From contig JAGMUV010000001.1 of the NCBI GenBank assembly GCA_020744425.1, positions 2,356,001-2,420,000 on the forward strand: a DNA stretch of 64,000 nt, written 5' to 3'. Shown piece after piece: positions 9,674 to 20,052 of this stretch. Every line of letters begins with the position of its first letter. Within the stretch, counting starts at the first letter, position 1. The stretch comes from Dactylonectria macrodidyma. Taxonomy: Eukaryota > Ascomycota > Sordariomycetes > Hypocreales > Nectriaceae. Position numbers and translations under genes: made by a program. The notes below the pieces were generated by a model, which saw only the letters and a list, made by a program, of their open reading frames with translations, had not been told where the DNA came from and ran no database searches.

Positions 9674-12066
9674 ATGCAGGCGAAGACCACGCAAAAGAAG
9701 TTCCCCAATCCCTGTGCGGTAGGTAGGCCCGCTTCTCTTCAATGTTGCCCGTCCCGGACCATGGAATACATTCTGACGTCTATCGTTGGTGATCACAGGC
9801 TTGCAAACGCCGGTGAGTTCTGCTCCTGGCTACGGTTCTGATCAAGGCAGTCGTGCCCGTCTACATTGTGCCACCCTCCTCCAACACGTTACATTGTCTG
9901 ACTCTAATGCCTGCTTTGGTCTCAATCCAGACACTTGAAGTGTAAGTTCCTGATTTAATTTCCCGGTCAGAGCTGCCTAGGTCGACCATGCCTGTCCCCC
10001 GGAGTTCTTGCCGAGACAGCATCCTCACCTCTCATCGAACCGGCTTACTGACCTGTTACCTGATGCAGGTGACCTCGACTATCCATCATGCAGAAAGTGC
10101 CGCAGGCGAGGGGCCCCATGTGTTCGCGGCCTGAATGTTCGATTCCGCCATGTGGCAAAGCCAAGGTTAGTCAATTTCCCAGATTTTCATCATCTGAGGT
10201 CCGCGGTTGTTAAACCTCTTTACAGCGTTCCCCTCGAGAGTGATTCGGAACCTTCCAAATTCGAGTTCGAGTTCGCCGACGATCAGACCTGGGTCAGGAT
10301 CAATCCGTCCTTAAGTTTCTTGAATGAGACAGTGAATGAGACACCAGACGACCTCCCCGACGCCCACGAATTCAGACATGGAGGAAGTGATTTTGATGCT
10401 CACTACGACGGCAGCATTCCGCTTGACGCTCCGCTGAACCTTACACTTGATCTTGATGTGGGAAGCCAGAACTCGTCCCCGGGTCAAATCTCGACGCCAC
10501 TTCTACACGAACCACCATATTTCGAATTCGAGAGGGCAGACCGTACTTCAAGTCACAGCCCTGTAAGCATCTCGGAAAAAGACTCTCCACTTCTCGACTC
10601 TAAAGCTCCATTTGCCATTCGGGTCCGCGCCGCCATCACTGAGCTAGGCAGTCCGAAGACAGAAACTCCAGTCCCCTTGGAGGACAGCCCTGGCGATTTC
10701 TCTGTTCGTATATACGTCGATACTCCAACATGGCCTCTCAAAGACGAGGTAGAGGCCATGTTGTTTCAAACTTTTGTCGACAAACTGGCCCCTCTTTTTG
10801 ATCTTTGCGACAGCGATCGACACTTCGCCACAGTTGTGCCGCGCCGAGCAGTCACTTGCCCTCCTCTCATGAATGCCATTCTTGCTGCTTCGGCTAGGCA
10901 TCTGAGCAGAATTAGCAACTTCGATGGCTTGGTCGGAGATCAATATCACCAAAACTGTCTCAGTGTTCTCATCCCCGCTCTCTCCAGCTCCATAACTATC
11001 AAGGACGAGAACCTATTGACCGCCATCGTCATCCTCCGATACATGGAAGAGCTCGATGTCCCAGTCATGTCCACTTCTACGGCGTCTGAGTCACATCTCG
11101 TGGGCACTCGGGTCTTTGTTGCAGCACAAGACAAGTTGAGCGAGCTTGGTAGTCTTCGTCGGGCTGCGTTCTGGGTGGCTCTCAGACAAGAGATCCACAT
11201 GGCATTTATTCAAGCTCGTCCTGTTCACGCAAACTACGATCTAGAGACCATTTGCGGCCTTATCGTACCAGATGACAATGGCTGCAGTTTTGCAAACTTA
11301 ACCATTCTCCATTGCGCCGCTTGTCTACGTTATTGCTTCAGTGGAGAAGAGCACAATGCCAACACCTGGGAGAAATTGCGAATGTCTCAAGACTGTTGGT
11401 GGGATGAGAGACCATGGTACTTTCATCCCATGTACATCAGCAACGAGAGCACCGACGTCTTCCCGAAGGTCATCTTCCTCAACGATGCGGTAGTCACTGG
11501 TGTGCTACACTACTACCTTATCGAGATCCTTCTTGCAGCCCATAACCCGACAGCTCCACGGCTAGGGCTAGGCCAGGCAGCATCATTCAGGGCCATAAAT
11601 GAAGCGATCAAGAAAAATGTTCGCATGGTCTGTGGCGTTGCCGAGGTAGAAGCCCAACACTGCACTGCAATCTTCCCGCGCTGACGCCTACTTTTCACAG
11701 TCAAATCCACGCACCATGACCTCCTACGCGTATGTATTAATCATCTACTATATCATGTTCCCGTTTTACTAAATTCAATGTTAGATATGTATGCCTCGCA
11801 ATCACAATGGGCGGCGACCGTTTCACCGACCTGCAAGAACAAAACGCGCTTTACAACATGCTCATCAAGATTGATACACAATACGCCTGGCCCACTGGCT
11901 CCACGTAAGTTGTAACTAAACAAGGGGATTCGATACAGTATAACTTGGCTAACTCGCCCTCAGTCAAGAGTATTTGAGGGGTGTTTGGGACTGGCCGGAA
12001 ACGCCAAATCCATCCATGTCAATTTCACGCATGTTGAACGGCACCTCACACGCGTATAGAGAGTAG
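9674..12066 (+). CDS. Zn2Cys6 transcription factor with the zinc cluster split over four exons
   Basis: I assemble seven exons: 9674-9718, 9799-9812, 9931-9941, 10069-11645, 11701-11729, 11785-11904 and 11964-12066, a total of 632 residues. All junctions use GT-AG and keep the frame. The binuclear zinc cluster comes together only after splicing: Cys14, 17, 24, 31, 34 and 41 with spacing C-x2-C-x6-C-x6-C-x2-C-x6-C. Exons 2 and 3 are just 14 and 11 nt. A further in-frame 60-bp intron at 10166-10225 (GTTAGT to TTTACAG) is possible and would give 612 residues. The middle region resembles the fungal transcription factor regulatory domain (FVDKLAPLFDL, MNAILAASARHLSR). The C-terminal exons encode GGDRFTDLQEQNAL and QYAWPTGST, typical of this class. 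It likely acts in the nucleus; its divergence from the transporter suggests that gene as a target. Confidence 0.82.
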
Positions 12067-12524
12067 CAGTTTCAAACCTCAACATTTTACGATATCATGA
12101 ATTTGGAAACATCTTTTTAATCATGGGAGCGTGTGAGTATTTGTAATTACCGAGCATGCATATGGGCGGATGAAGTTGCAGCGATAACTGGAAATTGAGG
12201 GCTTGTAACCGCTTTCCTTCTCTCTATAGCTCTGAATGGGTGGTGATTTTCGCCGACACATGAGTTCCGACGCATGAGCAAAGAGAATGAACATTGCTCG
12301 TAAAACTTAGACTTTCACGATGCGAATATTGAACGTTTCAAGTGATTTTTAAGTGATTCCTACCCACCAGCACTTGGTGGTTCTAACGCTCCCTAAATCT
12401 CTCTAGACACAGACATCCTTGGTCCTCCGATTATTCATGTCTCCTGATTAATCAAATGGCAATTGCAGTTTTACTTGTCCAGCGACCGAGTTCCCATGCA
12501 ATTATATTCTCATCAAATTCCTTT
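12067..12524. other. Intergenic region between convergent genes
   Basis: AT-rich spacer between the stop of the regulator and the stop of the P450. Presumably it holds the two 3' UTRs. No gene or repeat was recognised. Confidence 0.5.
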
Positions 12525-14105
12525 TCACTCTTTTTCGTTAACTTCGGAACCGCCAAGGTCTCGTCGCCACAGCTTCAGTGGCATGGGGCCTGGTGAAAGG
12601 TTCATAGTCTCCCACCTCTCAGGCTCCCACTCGGGATAAGGAAGAGCAAGTTCGTATCTATGCACAACACTAGCCAGCAAGACAGTCTGCTCCAGATAGC
12701 TAATATTGCGGCCGATGCAGCCTCGGGCACCTGCGCTGAAGCTGATGAAGTAAGGCTGAAGATCCTTGCCCTTTTCGCCGAGCCATCTGTCGGGAATGTA
12801 GGACTCGGGGTCTGGGAAGATCTTGGGGTCTCGGTGGGCGACGTAGGCAGAGATGGCAACGGTAGTGTCGCCGGGGATAAAGTCACCTAGGATATTGGCA
12901 CCTTCGGCGGGCGTGCGACGCGGGAGACCAAAGGTGGTTGGAGGAGTGATGCGCAGTGACTCGTCCAGGCACGCACGCAGATACGGAAGATGCTTGACCT
13001 TGTCATAGGGAGCGACAACCTCATCGGGGTCAAGCACGGCGTCCACTTCCTCGCGAAGCCTGGCTAGGCAAGATGGGTTCTTGAGCAACCAAAAGACGAC
13101 GTTGTTCATAGCAATAGCAGTGGTATCAGAACCGGCGTTCATCATGATGGAGACCTCGGCGACAACCTCTCCCCACTCGATACCAGTTTCATTGGCGTCG
13201 TTGTGGTCCATGATAGCCTGGAAGAAGTCTGGGAGTCTCTCGCCGGCCTCGTGTCGCTTGAGACGCTGGGTGGCGCGGTGGTAGACGATGTCGTTCCAGC
13301 CCTCGTTTAGCTTCCACCACTTGCGGAACTGCGGCGAGACCAGCTTGGACAGCTCGACACTGAAGTTGTACCACTTCTCCGACCAAGCCAGGACAGCCTG
13401 TGCGCGGGCGGTGGAATGGAGGCACTCGCGGAAGTTGACGTAGTGGATGGTGCCGTCCATGCGCTCGGCCTTGACGAGATCGTGGCCCTGATCGAGGAAT
13501 CCCAGGCGCTCGCTGAGGCCAATGTCGGCGATGGCGTCGAGGGTGAAGTAGTTGGAGTAGGCGCGGTAGTCAAACGTCAGGTCGGACGCCTCGGGACGGA
13601 AGCCCTTCTTGAGAGGCAGGGTACAGGCGCGATCGGCGGCCTTGAGGAAGCGCTCCGTCTTGTCGGCCACCTTGAACTCCCAGTTCTCGAGGTTCTTGAG
13701 GGCGTATGCTGCTGAGAGGGCACGGCGCTTGCGCTGGTGATCTAGCTTGTCGACGACATCGGCCAGGTGGAAGTGCGTGCCGGCCAGCGTCTCGTAGAAC
13801 TCGCCCTTTGTACACTTGGTCCCGTGGCCGTAGATGTCTTTGATGGCATCGAGAGAGCCATACGAGAGGGAGTTGGGCCCGGTGCGGATGACGGGGTGCG
13901 TCTTGTGCATCTCGAGCAGAGTCTTGGACCGGAATCCTTTTGTAGACTCGTTCATAAAGGCCAGGTTGGTGATGCCCGCCAGGGGGTGGAAGGCAGGATA
14001 TCTCCTAAGGCCTTTGGCATCACGAAGGTACACCAGGACAGGGTAAAGGATGAAGTAGCCAACAAGGGCTGTGACTGCGACTGCAGTAACGATTATTGCG
14101 TACAT
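12525..14105 (-). CDS. Cytochrome P450 monooxygenase (microsomal class II)
   Basis: A single uninterrupted frame of 526 residues starts at the ATG at 14105; the frame further upstream has no other ATG. The N-terminus is a membrane anchor (YAIIVTAVAVTALVGYFILY). The I-helix oxygen-binding motif AGSDTT, the K-helix ExxR (DESLR) and the haem loop FSAGARGCIGR with Cys463 as axial ligand are all present, so the enzyme should be active. It is likely on the ER membrane, taking electrons from a reductase. The reductase gene at 15136 is its divergent neighbour. The overall sequence resembles fungal P450s often labelled benzoate 4-monooxygenase-like, but I cannot assign a CYP family or substrate. The absence of introns is unusual among its neighbours. 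Confidence 0.9.
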   Translation of the reverse strand: MYAIIVTAVAVTALVGYFILYPVLVYLRDAKGLRRYPAFHPLAGITNLAFMNESTKGFRSKTLLEMHKTHPVIRTGPNSLSYGSLDAIKDIYGHGTKCTKGEFYETLAGTHFHLADVVDKLDHQRKRRALSAAYALKNLENWEFKVADKTERFLKAADRACTLPLKKGFRPEASDLTFDYRAYSNYFTLDAIADIGLSERLGFLDQGHDLVKAERMDGTIHYVNFRECLHSTARAQAVLAWSEKWYNFSVELSKLVSPQFRKWWKLNEGWNDIVYHRATQRLKRHEAGERLPDFFQAIMDHNDANETGIEWGEVVAEVSIMMNAGSDTTAIAMNNVVFWLLKNPSCLARLREEVDAVLDPDEVVAPYDKVKHLPYLRACLDESLRITPPTTFGLPRRTPAEGANILGDFIPGDTTVAISAYVAHRDPKIFPDPESYIPDRWLGEKGKDLQPYFISFSAGARGCIGRNISYLEQTVLLASVVHRYELALPYPEWEPERWETMNLSPGPMPLKLWRRDLGGSEVNEKE

Positions 14106-14749
14106 GATGGGCAGAGAGTGATGGTGAGAAGTTGCTGGCGAAGGGGACAATGGACGAAGGCTGAAAGTGCCTTAAGTAACTTCCTGTGTCTCGACTGTTC
14201 CCACCACTCCTTGACATTTCTCATAATGACGGATTGCGGGAGAAAAGAGACACGATATCTGATGGAGCCACGATGGCAGCGTCGGGTTGCCACGAACGCT
14301 GCGCAACTTACTTACACGATCCCATTTAGGAAACACGTCCCCGGAGCCATAAGCACGATTACATTCGGCAACTTCTACAACGCGGGTCTCGGCCATCCAC
14401 GGCGCTAAAGGAGAGAAGAGCGATGCAGGATGATCAGCTGGCTTCAATCGATGTGCCAGGCTCAATTCTTAGTCTAAATGGAGAAAAGAAGAAGAAGAAA
14501 AAACAAGAAATGATGGCAAAAAAGCCAATGAGGAGCATTGCAATTGCGACATCGCGAAACACGGTACCCCCCTCCAACCCACTCCTTCCGCCCCTGCCTG
14601 CTCTTCCTCGCACCAACGCTAAATCAGCGCCCGCCCCGCGTTTCCCAACTCCACAGATCTTTGCTCACAAGGGCCAAACTAGTTCGTCTGATGGATTCCA
14701 CCATGGGGAAACTAGCTTTTGTGCCCTGGTTTGTCCTCGTTTAGGAAAC

Positions 14750-14779
14750 TTCCTATCCTGGACGGATCCAGGATAGGAA
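14750..14779. promoter_or_regulatory. Perfect 12-bp inverted repeat, candidate operator
   Basis: TTCCTATCCTGG at 14750-14761 and CCAGGATAGGAA at 14768-14779 are exact reverse complements around the 6-bp spacer ACGGAT. The site is about 645 bp upstream of the P450 start and 357 bp upstream of the reductase start. A dimeric regulator could bind here, but none is known. Confidence 0.5.
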
Positions 14780-14899
14780 ATGTTTTCGTTCCCAGGCCGT
14801 TCGTCTCGGCGCTCCCGCCTCCTTGACATCTGAGATGGCGGGCGTGCCTTCGGCTTCGTCCTACCGAGGAATCGAGATTGTTGGCCAATCTACCGAATT

Positions 14900-14934
14900 C
14901 AGCTGTCCGGTGACATCCAGCTGTCCGATGACAT
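14900..14934. promoter_or_regulatory. 17-bp direct repeat in the P450/reductase promoter
   Basis: CAGCTGTCCGGTGACAT (14900-14916) recurs as CAGCTGTCCGATGACAT (14918-14934), with one mismatch and an 18-bp period. Each copy contains the palindromic E-box-like CAGCTG. A role as paired binding sites is inference. Confidence 0.45.
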
Positions 14935-15135
14935 GTCGCCTCCCGACGGGAATTCTTTTCCATCTTCGGATTGCGCGTTGGTGTGGTGTGGGGGAGGGGC
15001 GTTATCGACATCGTGAATCGGGGTTGTCTCGAAGAACGAAGGATGAAATATCAAGGCTCTAAGACCCGTCTCTAGAGTATGCTCAACAGGCCAGTCTTCA
15101 ACAATCTACCACTTTCTTTTCCTTGATTAGCAACA

Positions 15136-17321
15136 ATGGCCAACGTCTTCTCCGCAGATGCCGTTTCCAAGCTGTCCCAGCTGGCAGGTCCCCAGACTGC
15201 TGCCGATATCGTCGCCCTGGCAGCTGTTGGCGTGGCCTCTGCCGCATATATGCTGAATGGCGTTGCCTGGAACAGGCCGGATCCGTACCATCACATCTGG
15301 TATCAACGAATGGAGCCCAGAGGCGGCGCTGACGGTGGTGCAAAGGCAACTCGCAACATTGCCCAAAAGTTGGAGGAATCAGTAAGTGTGGCGGCTCTAC
15401 CTTGTCAATATCCATCGAGGCCACCATGCTCACATCTCCCTGCTAGAACAAAGACGTCGTCATCTTCTGGGGGTCTCAGTCCGGAACCAGCGAGACTCTC
15501 GCAAGCCGCCTGGCGAAAGAATGCCATCTCCGCTTCGGCTTACAGACGCTGGCTGCGGATCTGTGCGACTACGACGCCGAGACTATCGCCCTCATCCCAC
15601 AGACCAAGCTCGCCATCTTCATCGTCTCGACCTACGGTGAGGGTGACCCCAGCGACAACACAGCGGGCCTGTGGGAATGGCTTCACAAGCGTCCTTTTGA
15701 CGTCAAGCTGCCTAATCTGCGATACATGGCCTTTGGCCTGGGCAACACCAGCTACCGGTACTACAATCGCGTCGTCGACGTCGTGACCGAGGCTCTGGAC
15801 AAAGCCGGTGCTCGGCGCCTGATGCCCGTCGGAAAGGCTGATGATGCCAACGGTGGCACCGAGGAAGACTTCCTCGCGTGGAAGGACGAGCTCTACGACG
15901 TCTTCCAGGGCCAGCTCGGCTTCGTAGAGCAGGACATCCCTTACGCGCCTAGCATCAGGCTCATCGAGGACGAGTCTCTCACGTTCATCGACCTCAACCT
16001 CGGCGAGCCGGTCGAGCACCGCAGCGGGCCGGCCAGGGTGGTCAAGGCGTACTCGGCCATCCGAGCCCTGCCGGTGCAGCGCTCCGACGAGCTGTACGCC
16101 TCGCCGGGCCGAAACTGCCTCCACATGGAGCTCGACATCGGCGCCCACCCGGAGCTCCGTTATGGCACTGGCGACCACCTTGCCGTGTACCCCGTCAACC
16201 CGGACCGCGAGGTCCAGCTGCTCCTGGAGGCCCTGGGCCGCGAGGACCGCGCCGAGACGCCGTTGCTACTACAGCCCCTGGAGGAGGGCGAGGCCGTCAA
16301 GCTGCCCAGCCCAACCGCCCTCTCCGCGCTCTTCCGCCACTACCTCGAGGTCGCAGCACCCGTCTCTCGCGAGATTGTTGGCCAGTTGGCTCGCTTCGCC
16401 CCCAACCCAGAGGCCGCAGCGCTGCTGTCTTCGCTGGGCAAGGACAAGGATGGATACGCTGGCTTCATCTCCAAGAACCATGTCACCTTCGGTCGCCTGC
16501 TCTCTCTAACAGCGCCCGGGGTTGTGTGGAAGGACCTCCCGCTGTCCTACGTTGTTGAGACTCTCCCCGCCCTCCAGCCTCGCTACTACTCCATCTCCTC
16601 CTCCAGCGTTGTGTCGGCTCGCAAGATTGCCATCACCGTCGGCGTTGACAGCACGCCTCTCGCGGCCGATTCATCCACCAAAGTCTGCGGCGTAACTACA
16701 AACTACCTCTACTCCCTATCAAACTCCCTTAACGGAACTCCCATCCCGTCAGCCGAGGCTCCCACGTACGCTCTCTCAGGCCCTGGAGGCTCATTAGAGG
16801 GTCACAAAGTATACGCCTGCATCCGTCGGTCCCAGTTCAAGCTGCCCACCGTCGGAGCCACCCCGTTGATCATGATCGGCGCCGGTACTGGCATGGCTCC
16901 CTTCCGCGGCTTCGTCCTCGAGCGAGCTCGCCTCAAAGCCATTGGAAAGCCCGTGGGCCGCATGATGCTGTTCTTCGGATGCCGACACCCTGATGAGGAC
17001 TACCTCTATCGCCAGGAACTGGCTGAAGCCGCTGCTTCACTAGACGGTTTGCTCGAGATCATAACCGCTTACTCGAGAGCAACCGACGTACCCAAAACCT
17101 ACGTTCAGGATCGCGTCGGCGAGAGGGAGAAGGACGTTTGCGAGCTGATCCAGAACGGAGCCAGCGTCTACCTCTGCGGCCGTGCCTCAATGGCTAGAGA
17201 AGTCGGCAAGGTGGTGGAGGAGTCGATGAAGCAGCAGAACAAGTGGAGTGACGCCGAGGCTCGCAGTTGGGCCGAGTCATCTAAGAAAGGAAACAAGTGG
17301 CTCGAGGATGTTTGGGGTTAG
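15136..17321 (+). CDS. NADPH-cytochrome P450 reductase
   Basis: Two exons, 15136-15381 and 15447-17321 (intron donor GTAAGT, acceptor CTAG, phase 0), give 706 residues. An N-terminal anchor (AADIVALAAVGVASAAYML) is followed by the FMN domain with FWGSQSGTSETLA and STYGEGDPSDNTAGLW. The FAD domain has PRYYSISSSS and GVTTNYLYSL. The NADPH domain has GAGTGMAPFRGF and FFGCRHPDEDYLY, and the chain ends in the family's usual C-terminal aromatic region (LEDVWG). It transfers electrons from NADPH through FAD and FMN to microsomal P450s. Fungi usually have a housekeeping reductase elsewhere; the head-to-head arrangement with a P450 suggests this copy is dedicated to it. Whether it is a paralogue or the only reductase cannot be judged from one window. 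Confidence 0.93.
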
Positions 17322-17776
17322 TAGAATATGCCACAGCCAGACTTTGGATGCAGGTGAAATGACGATGCAGATGGAAAACAATGACGGTACATTCTAGTTA
17401 AAGCGGTCAATTTGACGACAAGGCACTGAGGAACATGTTTGAGCGGCGATAAGACACATCGCGGGACGAGAATAAATTAGAGACTTATCTTATATTCAGT
17501 CCATAAAATCTGCCCACGGCACCGAATCGTCCCTCGGTCGGGATGCAATGTGCCGAAGCACCCCAACCACCTGCCTCGCAGTGGCCGACTCGTCGAAGGC
17601 GCCCAGCTCTCTCCTAAAAGCCTCCGGCCTTTTGCCTTCTTCCGTAGAACAATTCCCTTTGAATTCTATGCTTCTCTCTCAAATCTTCGAATTGCGCAAC
17701 ATTGCAACACGCCCAAATCGATCCAAGCCTGGCCTAACAATGCCTCGAATGAAAAGAATACGGGTGAGACCGGATC
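17322..17776. other. Intergenic region between convergent genes
   Basis: This separates the stop of the reductase from the stop of the next, minus-strand gene. No conserved coding feature is visible in the short frames at 17548-17840. Confidence 0.5.
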
Positions 17777-18892
17777 TTACTGGAACATGCCGAGCCTGCG
17801 AGGCTGCCCATCAGTTTGGATAATCCTCCCCCGAGGATAGTTCATCGCGACAGGGCGAACGTCTTCATACTGCACAGTTGCCACGCCGTATACCTGTGTC
17901 TGTTCCTGAGCCGGGGTCACAAAGGTCTGGGGAATCTGCCGCGTGAGCGCCATGTGGGGTTCGGCCGCTCGCATAACTCGAGCGAGGAGCGCTGAATCGG
18001 ACTGCTGGCGAGCAGCCTCGTCCTCGGCGTTTAGTCGGGTGATTTCTCTCATTGCAGCCGGCAAGCATTCGACGAGTTTCTTGTCCAATGTCTCCTCGAT
18101 GACTTGCTTCATCGCGCTAAGAAACTTGTCGTTCATGTCCGGCGTAGAGTTGTCGGTCTGAGTCGAAGAGTTTGTCAAGTAGACCTTCGTCCGGTGGTGA
18201 CCGTGATAGTCTTTGGCAGTCTTGAGTTTTCGGCCGGCTTCCCTCTGTTCGGACTCGGGGGACACCTTTCTTTTCATCGACGAGCTGGAATGGAAAGGCT
18301 CGTCCAGACATGAGTTGCCTTGAGGTGACTGACGGCTGTTCAACCGCTCGACAGGAAGACGAGGGCTTTTTTCAATGGAAAGGATAGGCTTCTCACGGTT
18401 CACCTGAGGGCTCTGCGCAACTCGAGTCAGATTCGACGAGGGGCGATCTCCGTCATCCTCCTTCTTGGTCACGGTGATGGTTTCCGCCTGCGAGTCAGCC
18501 TTCTTCGGCTGAAGTTCTTGCCGCGCCCACTGAACGAGCTTGCGGTTCTTGACCAACTGGGTGAATCTGTCGTTGAGACCGTGCGCGAGGCACCGATGAG
18601 CGGCAAGGAGGGTCAGGAAGGTATGGAGGGGGGGCCGATCCTCCTCGGTTGTCATTGAGCACCAGACGTAAAAGTTTTTGACAGGTCGGTAGTCGCACCA
18701 TCTCTGAGCCCGCCCGACCTCGCCATCGTTGAGGTTGTCGACGATGCGCTGGTACAGCTCGGGGTCCTGTTTGGCCTCCTCTAGGATGAATCCGACGGCC
18801 GAAGCCTGCTTTTCGAGAATGACCGCTGGGTCCTCAATGGGCTTGGCGTTGCCGTGGCGCCCTCGCTTGGGTCTGGGGGATGAGGAAGACAT
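17777..18892 (-). CDS. Hypothetical nuclear-type protein, function unknown
   Basis: A single 371-residue frame starts at ATG 18892 (MSSSSPRPKRGRHG). I do not recognise the family. Residues 25-130 are probably helical and ordered (VGFILEEAKQDPELYQRIVDN, then FLTLLAAHRCLAHGLNDRF). Residues 130-235 are basic, Ser-rich and likely disordered, with nuclear-localisation-like KRK and GRKLK clusters. A second helical region follows (MKQVIEETLDKKLVECLPAA). The length, composition and ATG context support a real gene. A function in chromatin or RNA metabolism would be a guess. Confidence 0.6.
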   Translation of the reverse strand: MSSSSPRPKRGRHGNAKPIEDPAVILEKQASAVGFILEEAKQDPELYQRIVDNLNDGEVGRAQRWCDYRPVKNFYVWCSMTTEEDRPPLHTFLTLLAAHRCLAHGLNDRFTQLVKNRKLVQWARQELQPKKADSQAETITVTKKEDDGDRPSSNLTRVAQSPQVNREKPILSIEKSPRLPVERLNSRQSPQGNSCLDEPFHSSSSMKRKVSPESEQREAGRKLKTAKDYHGHHRTKVYLTNSSTQTDNSTPDMNDKFLSAMKQVIEETLDKKLVECLPAAMREITRLNAEDEAARQQSDSALLARVMRAAEPHMALTRQIPQTFVTPAQEQTQVYGVATVQYEDVRPVAMNYPRGRIIQTDGQPRRLGMFQ

Positions 18893-20052
18893 GATGCTGG
18901 TTCAGGGCTTCGATCGAGGGCCTCGAGAAAAAGCTGGTTGCTGGTGGTGGATGGTTTGTTGAGAGTAGGGTTGAAGGGGTGTGTAGGCGAGAGAAAAATC
19001 CCCCGTTGACTTGAGAGGTTGAAGGAAGGGAAAGATGAAAAGGGGGCCGCCGGCTTGGAATCTTGATATACTCAATTATGCGTGATTCACTGACGAGCCT
19101 TGACTAGAGATGTGGTTTCTTCGCGAGATGCACAGTGTTAGGGACGGAATATGTGAAAAGAACCAAGATGATCAAAGATTTAGGTAAAACGCCTGGGACT
19201 TATGGAGGTCTTATGAGCCACCTTAGGACCTAATTCCTGGTTGGTTCAGCATCAAACGTTCGAGTTCTCTTTGATAGCCTCAGGCCGTAATGGCTAGACG
19301 AGGTCGAGACGGAGAGCTGATGGCCATTTCAACAGCTAAGCCACAGATGGATTTCCATAGAGAGGTAGCTTTAGGCCAAGTGGTTTACGATGCTACTCGT
19401 TTCCTCCATAATGCGGCCTATTTTCGAGCATCCATAATTTATTGTTGGTGGCTCCATCACTTTAGCCATTTTCCTACCCAAGACTGGCGGATCATTCGTG
19501 CCTCAACGATGAAGGATCGTTCCTGCCATAAGCTTGATATCCCATGTGACCTGAGTTCGATTTGCTTCCATCGCGGCCCCTTTGACGCTTGCTTTTCGGA
19601 ATGGCTGGAGACAATCATCAAGGCAGGTGTAAGCTTTGCCACGACCCTGGTGGTGACTCTTGATTCCCGAGTTTTTCACCTAAATATTGAGGCTTTTGAC
19701 GCCGCTTCATCCTCAAAAGACCTTGCTTGACATTATATTGGCGTTTAAGGTCTTTGGAGGTTACCTAAATGACCCGAATTATGCTTTACCATCCTTTGGA
19801 ATCAGTGACCGCTTCGGCCTCGGGGAGAAAGAGTCGAGTATAAGGAGACGCTTGTCCCCTGATTAAGCCTGAACCTCTATCATCAGCAATTATTCTCGCA
19901 CAGCACTTGCTATCATCCATTGCCAGTCTCCCAGTATTCAGACTCCCACGGAGAACCAAATCTCTTACTCTCAATCAAACCATCAAAAGTTCACACCCGC
20001 GACCAACCCACGCATCATTTCACTACCAAACACCACTCAACCATAATTCACG
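18893..20052. other. Intergenic region, promoters of two divergent hypothetical genes
   Basis: This lies between the start of a minus-strand gene and the start of a plus-strand gene. A 146-codon open frame with ATG at 19290-19730 has no recognisable feature and is not called. A TATA-like GTATAAGG near 19838 lies about 215 bp upstream of the 20053 start. Confidence 0.45.

Larger units (their letters stand above)
14106..15135. promoter_or_regulatory. Divergent P450/reductase promoter
   Basis: This 1-kb spacer separates the starts of the P450 and the reductase. It carries a perfect inverted repeat at 14750-14779, a direct repeat at 14900-14934 and a CCAAT box near 14884. A purine-rich tract (GAAGAAGAAG) lies near 14490. 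No gene was seen. Confidence 0.6.

Noticed and set aside
10166..10225. Definite extra intron in the first zinc-cluster gene
   Set aside because: The 60-bp segment has GTTAGT and TTTACAG but is in frame and lacks a clear branch site, so both forms are possible. It is noted in the gene entry but not called.
19290..19730. 146-codon ATG-started frame
   Set aside because: No family feature, low-complexity hydrophobic and aromatic mix, and nothing to support expression. It might be real but cannot be supported.
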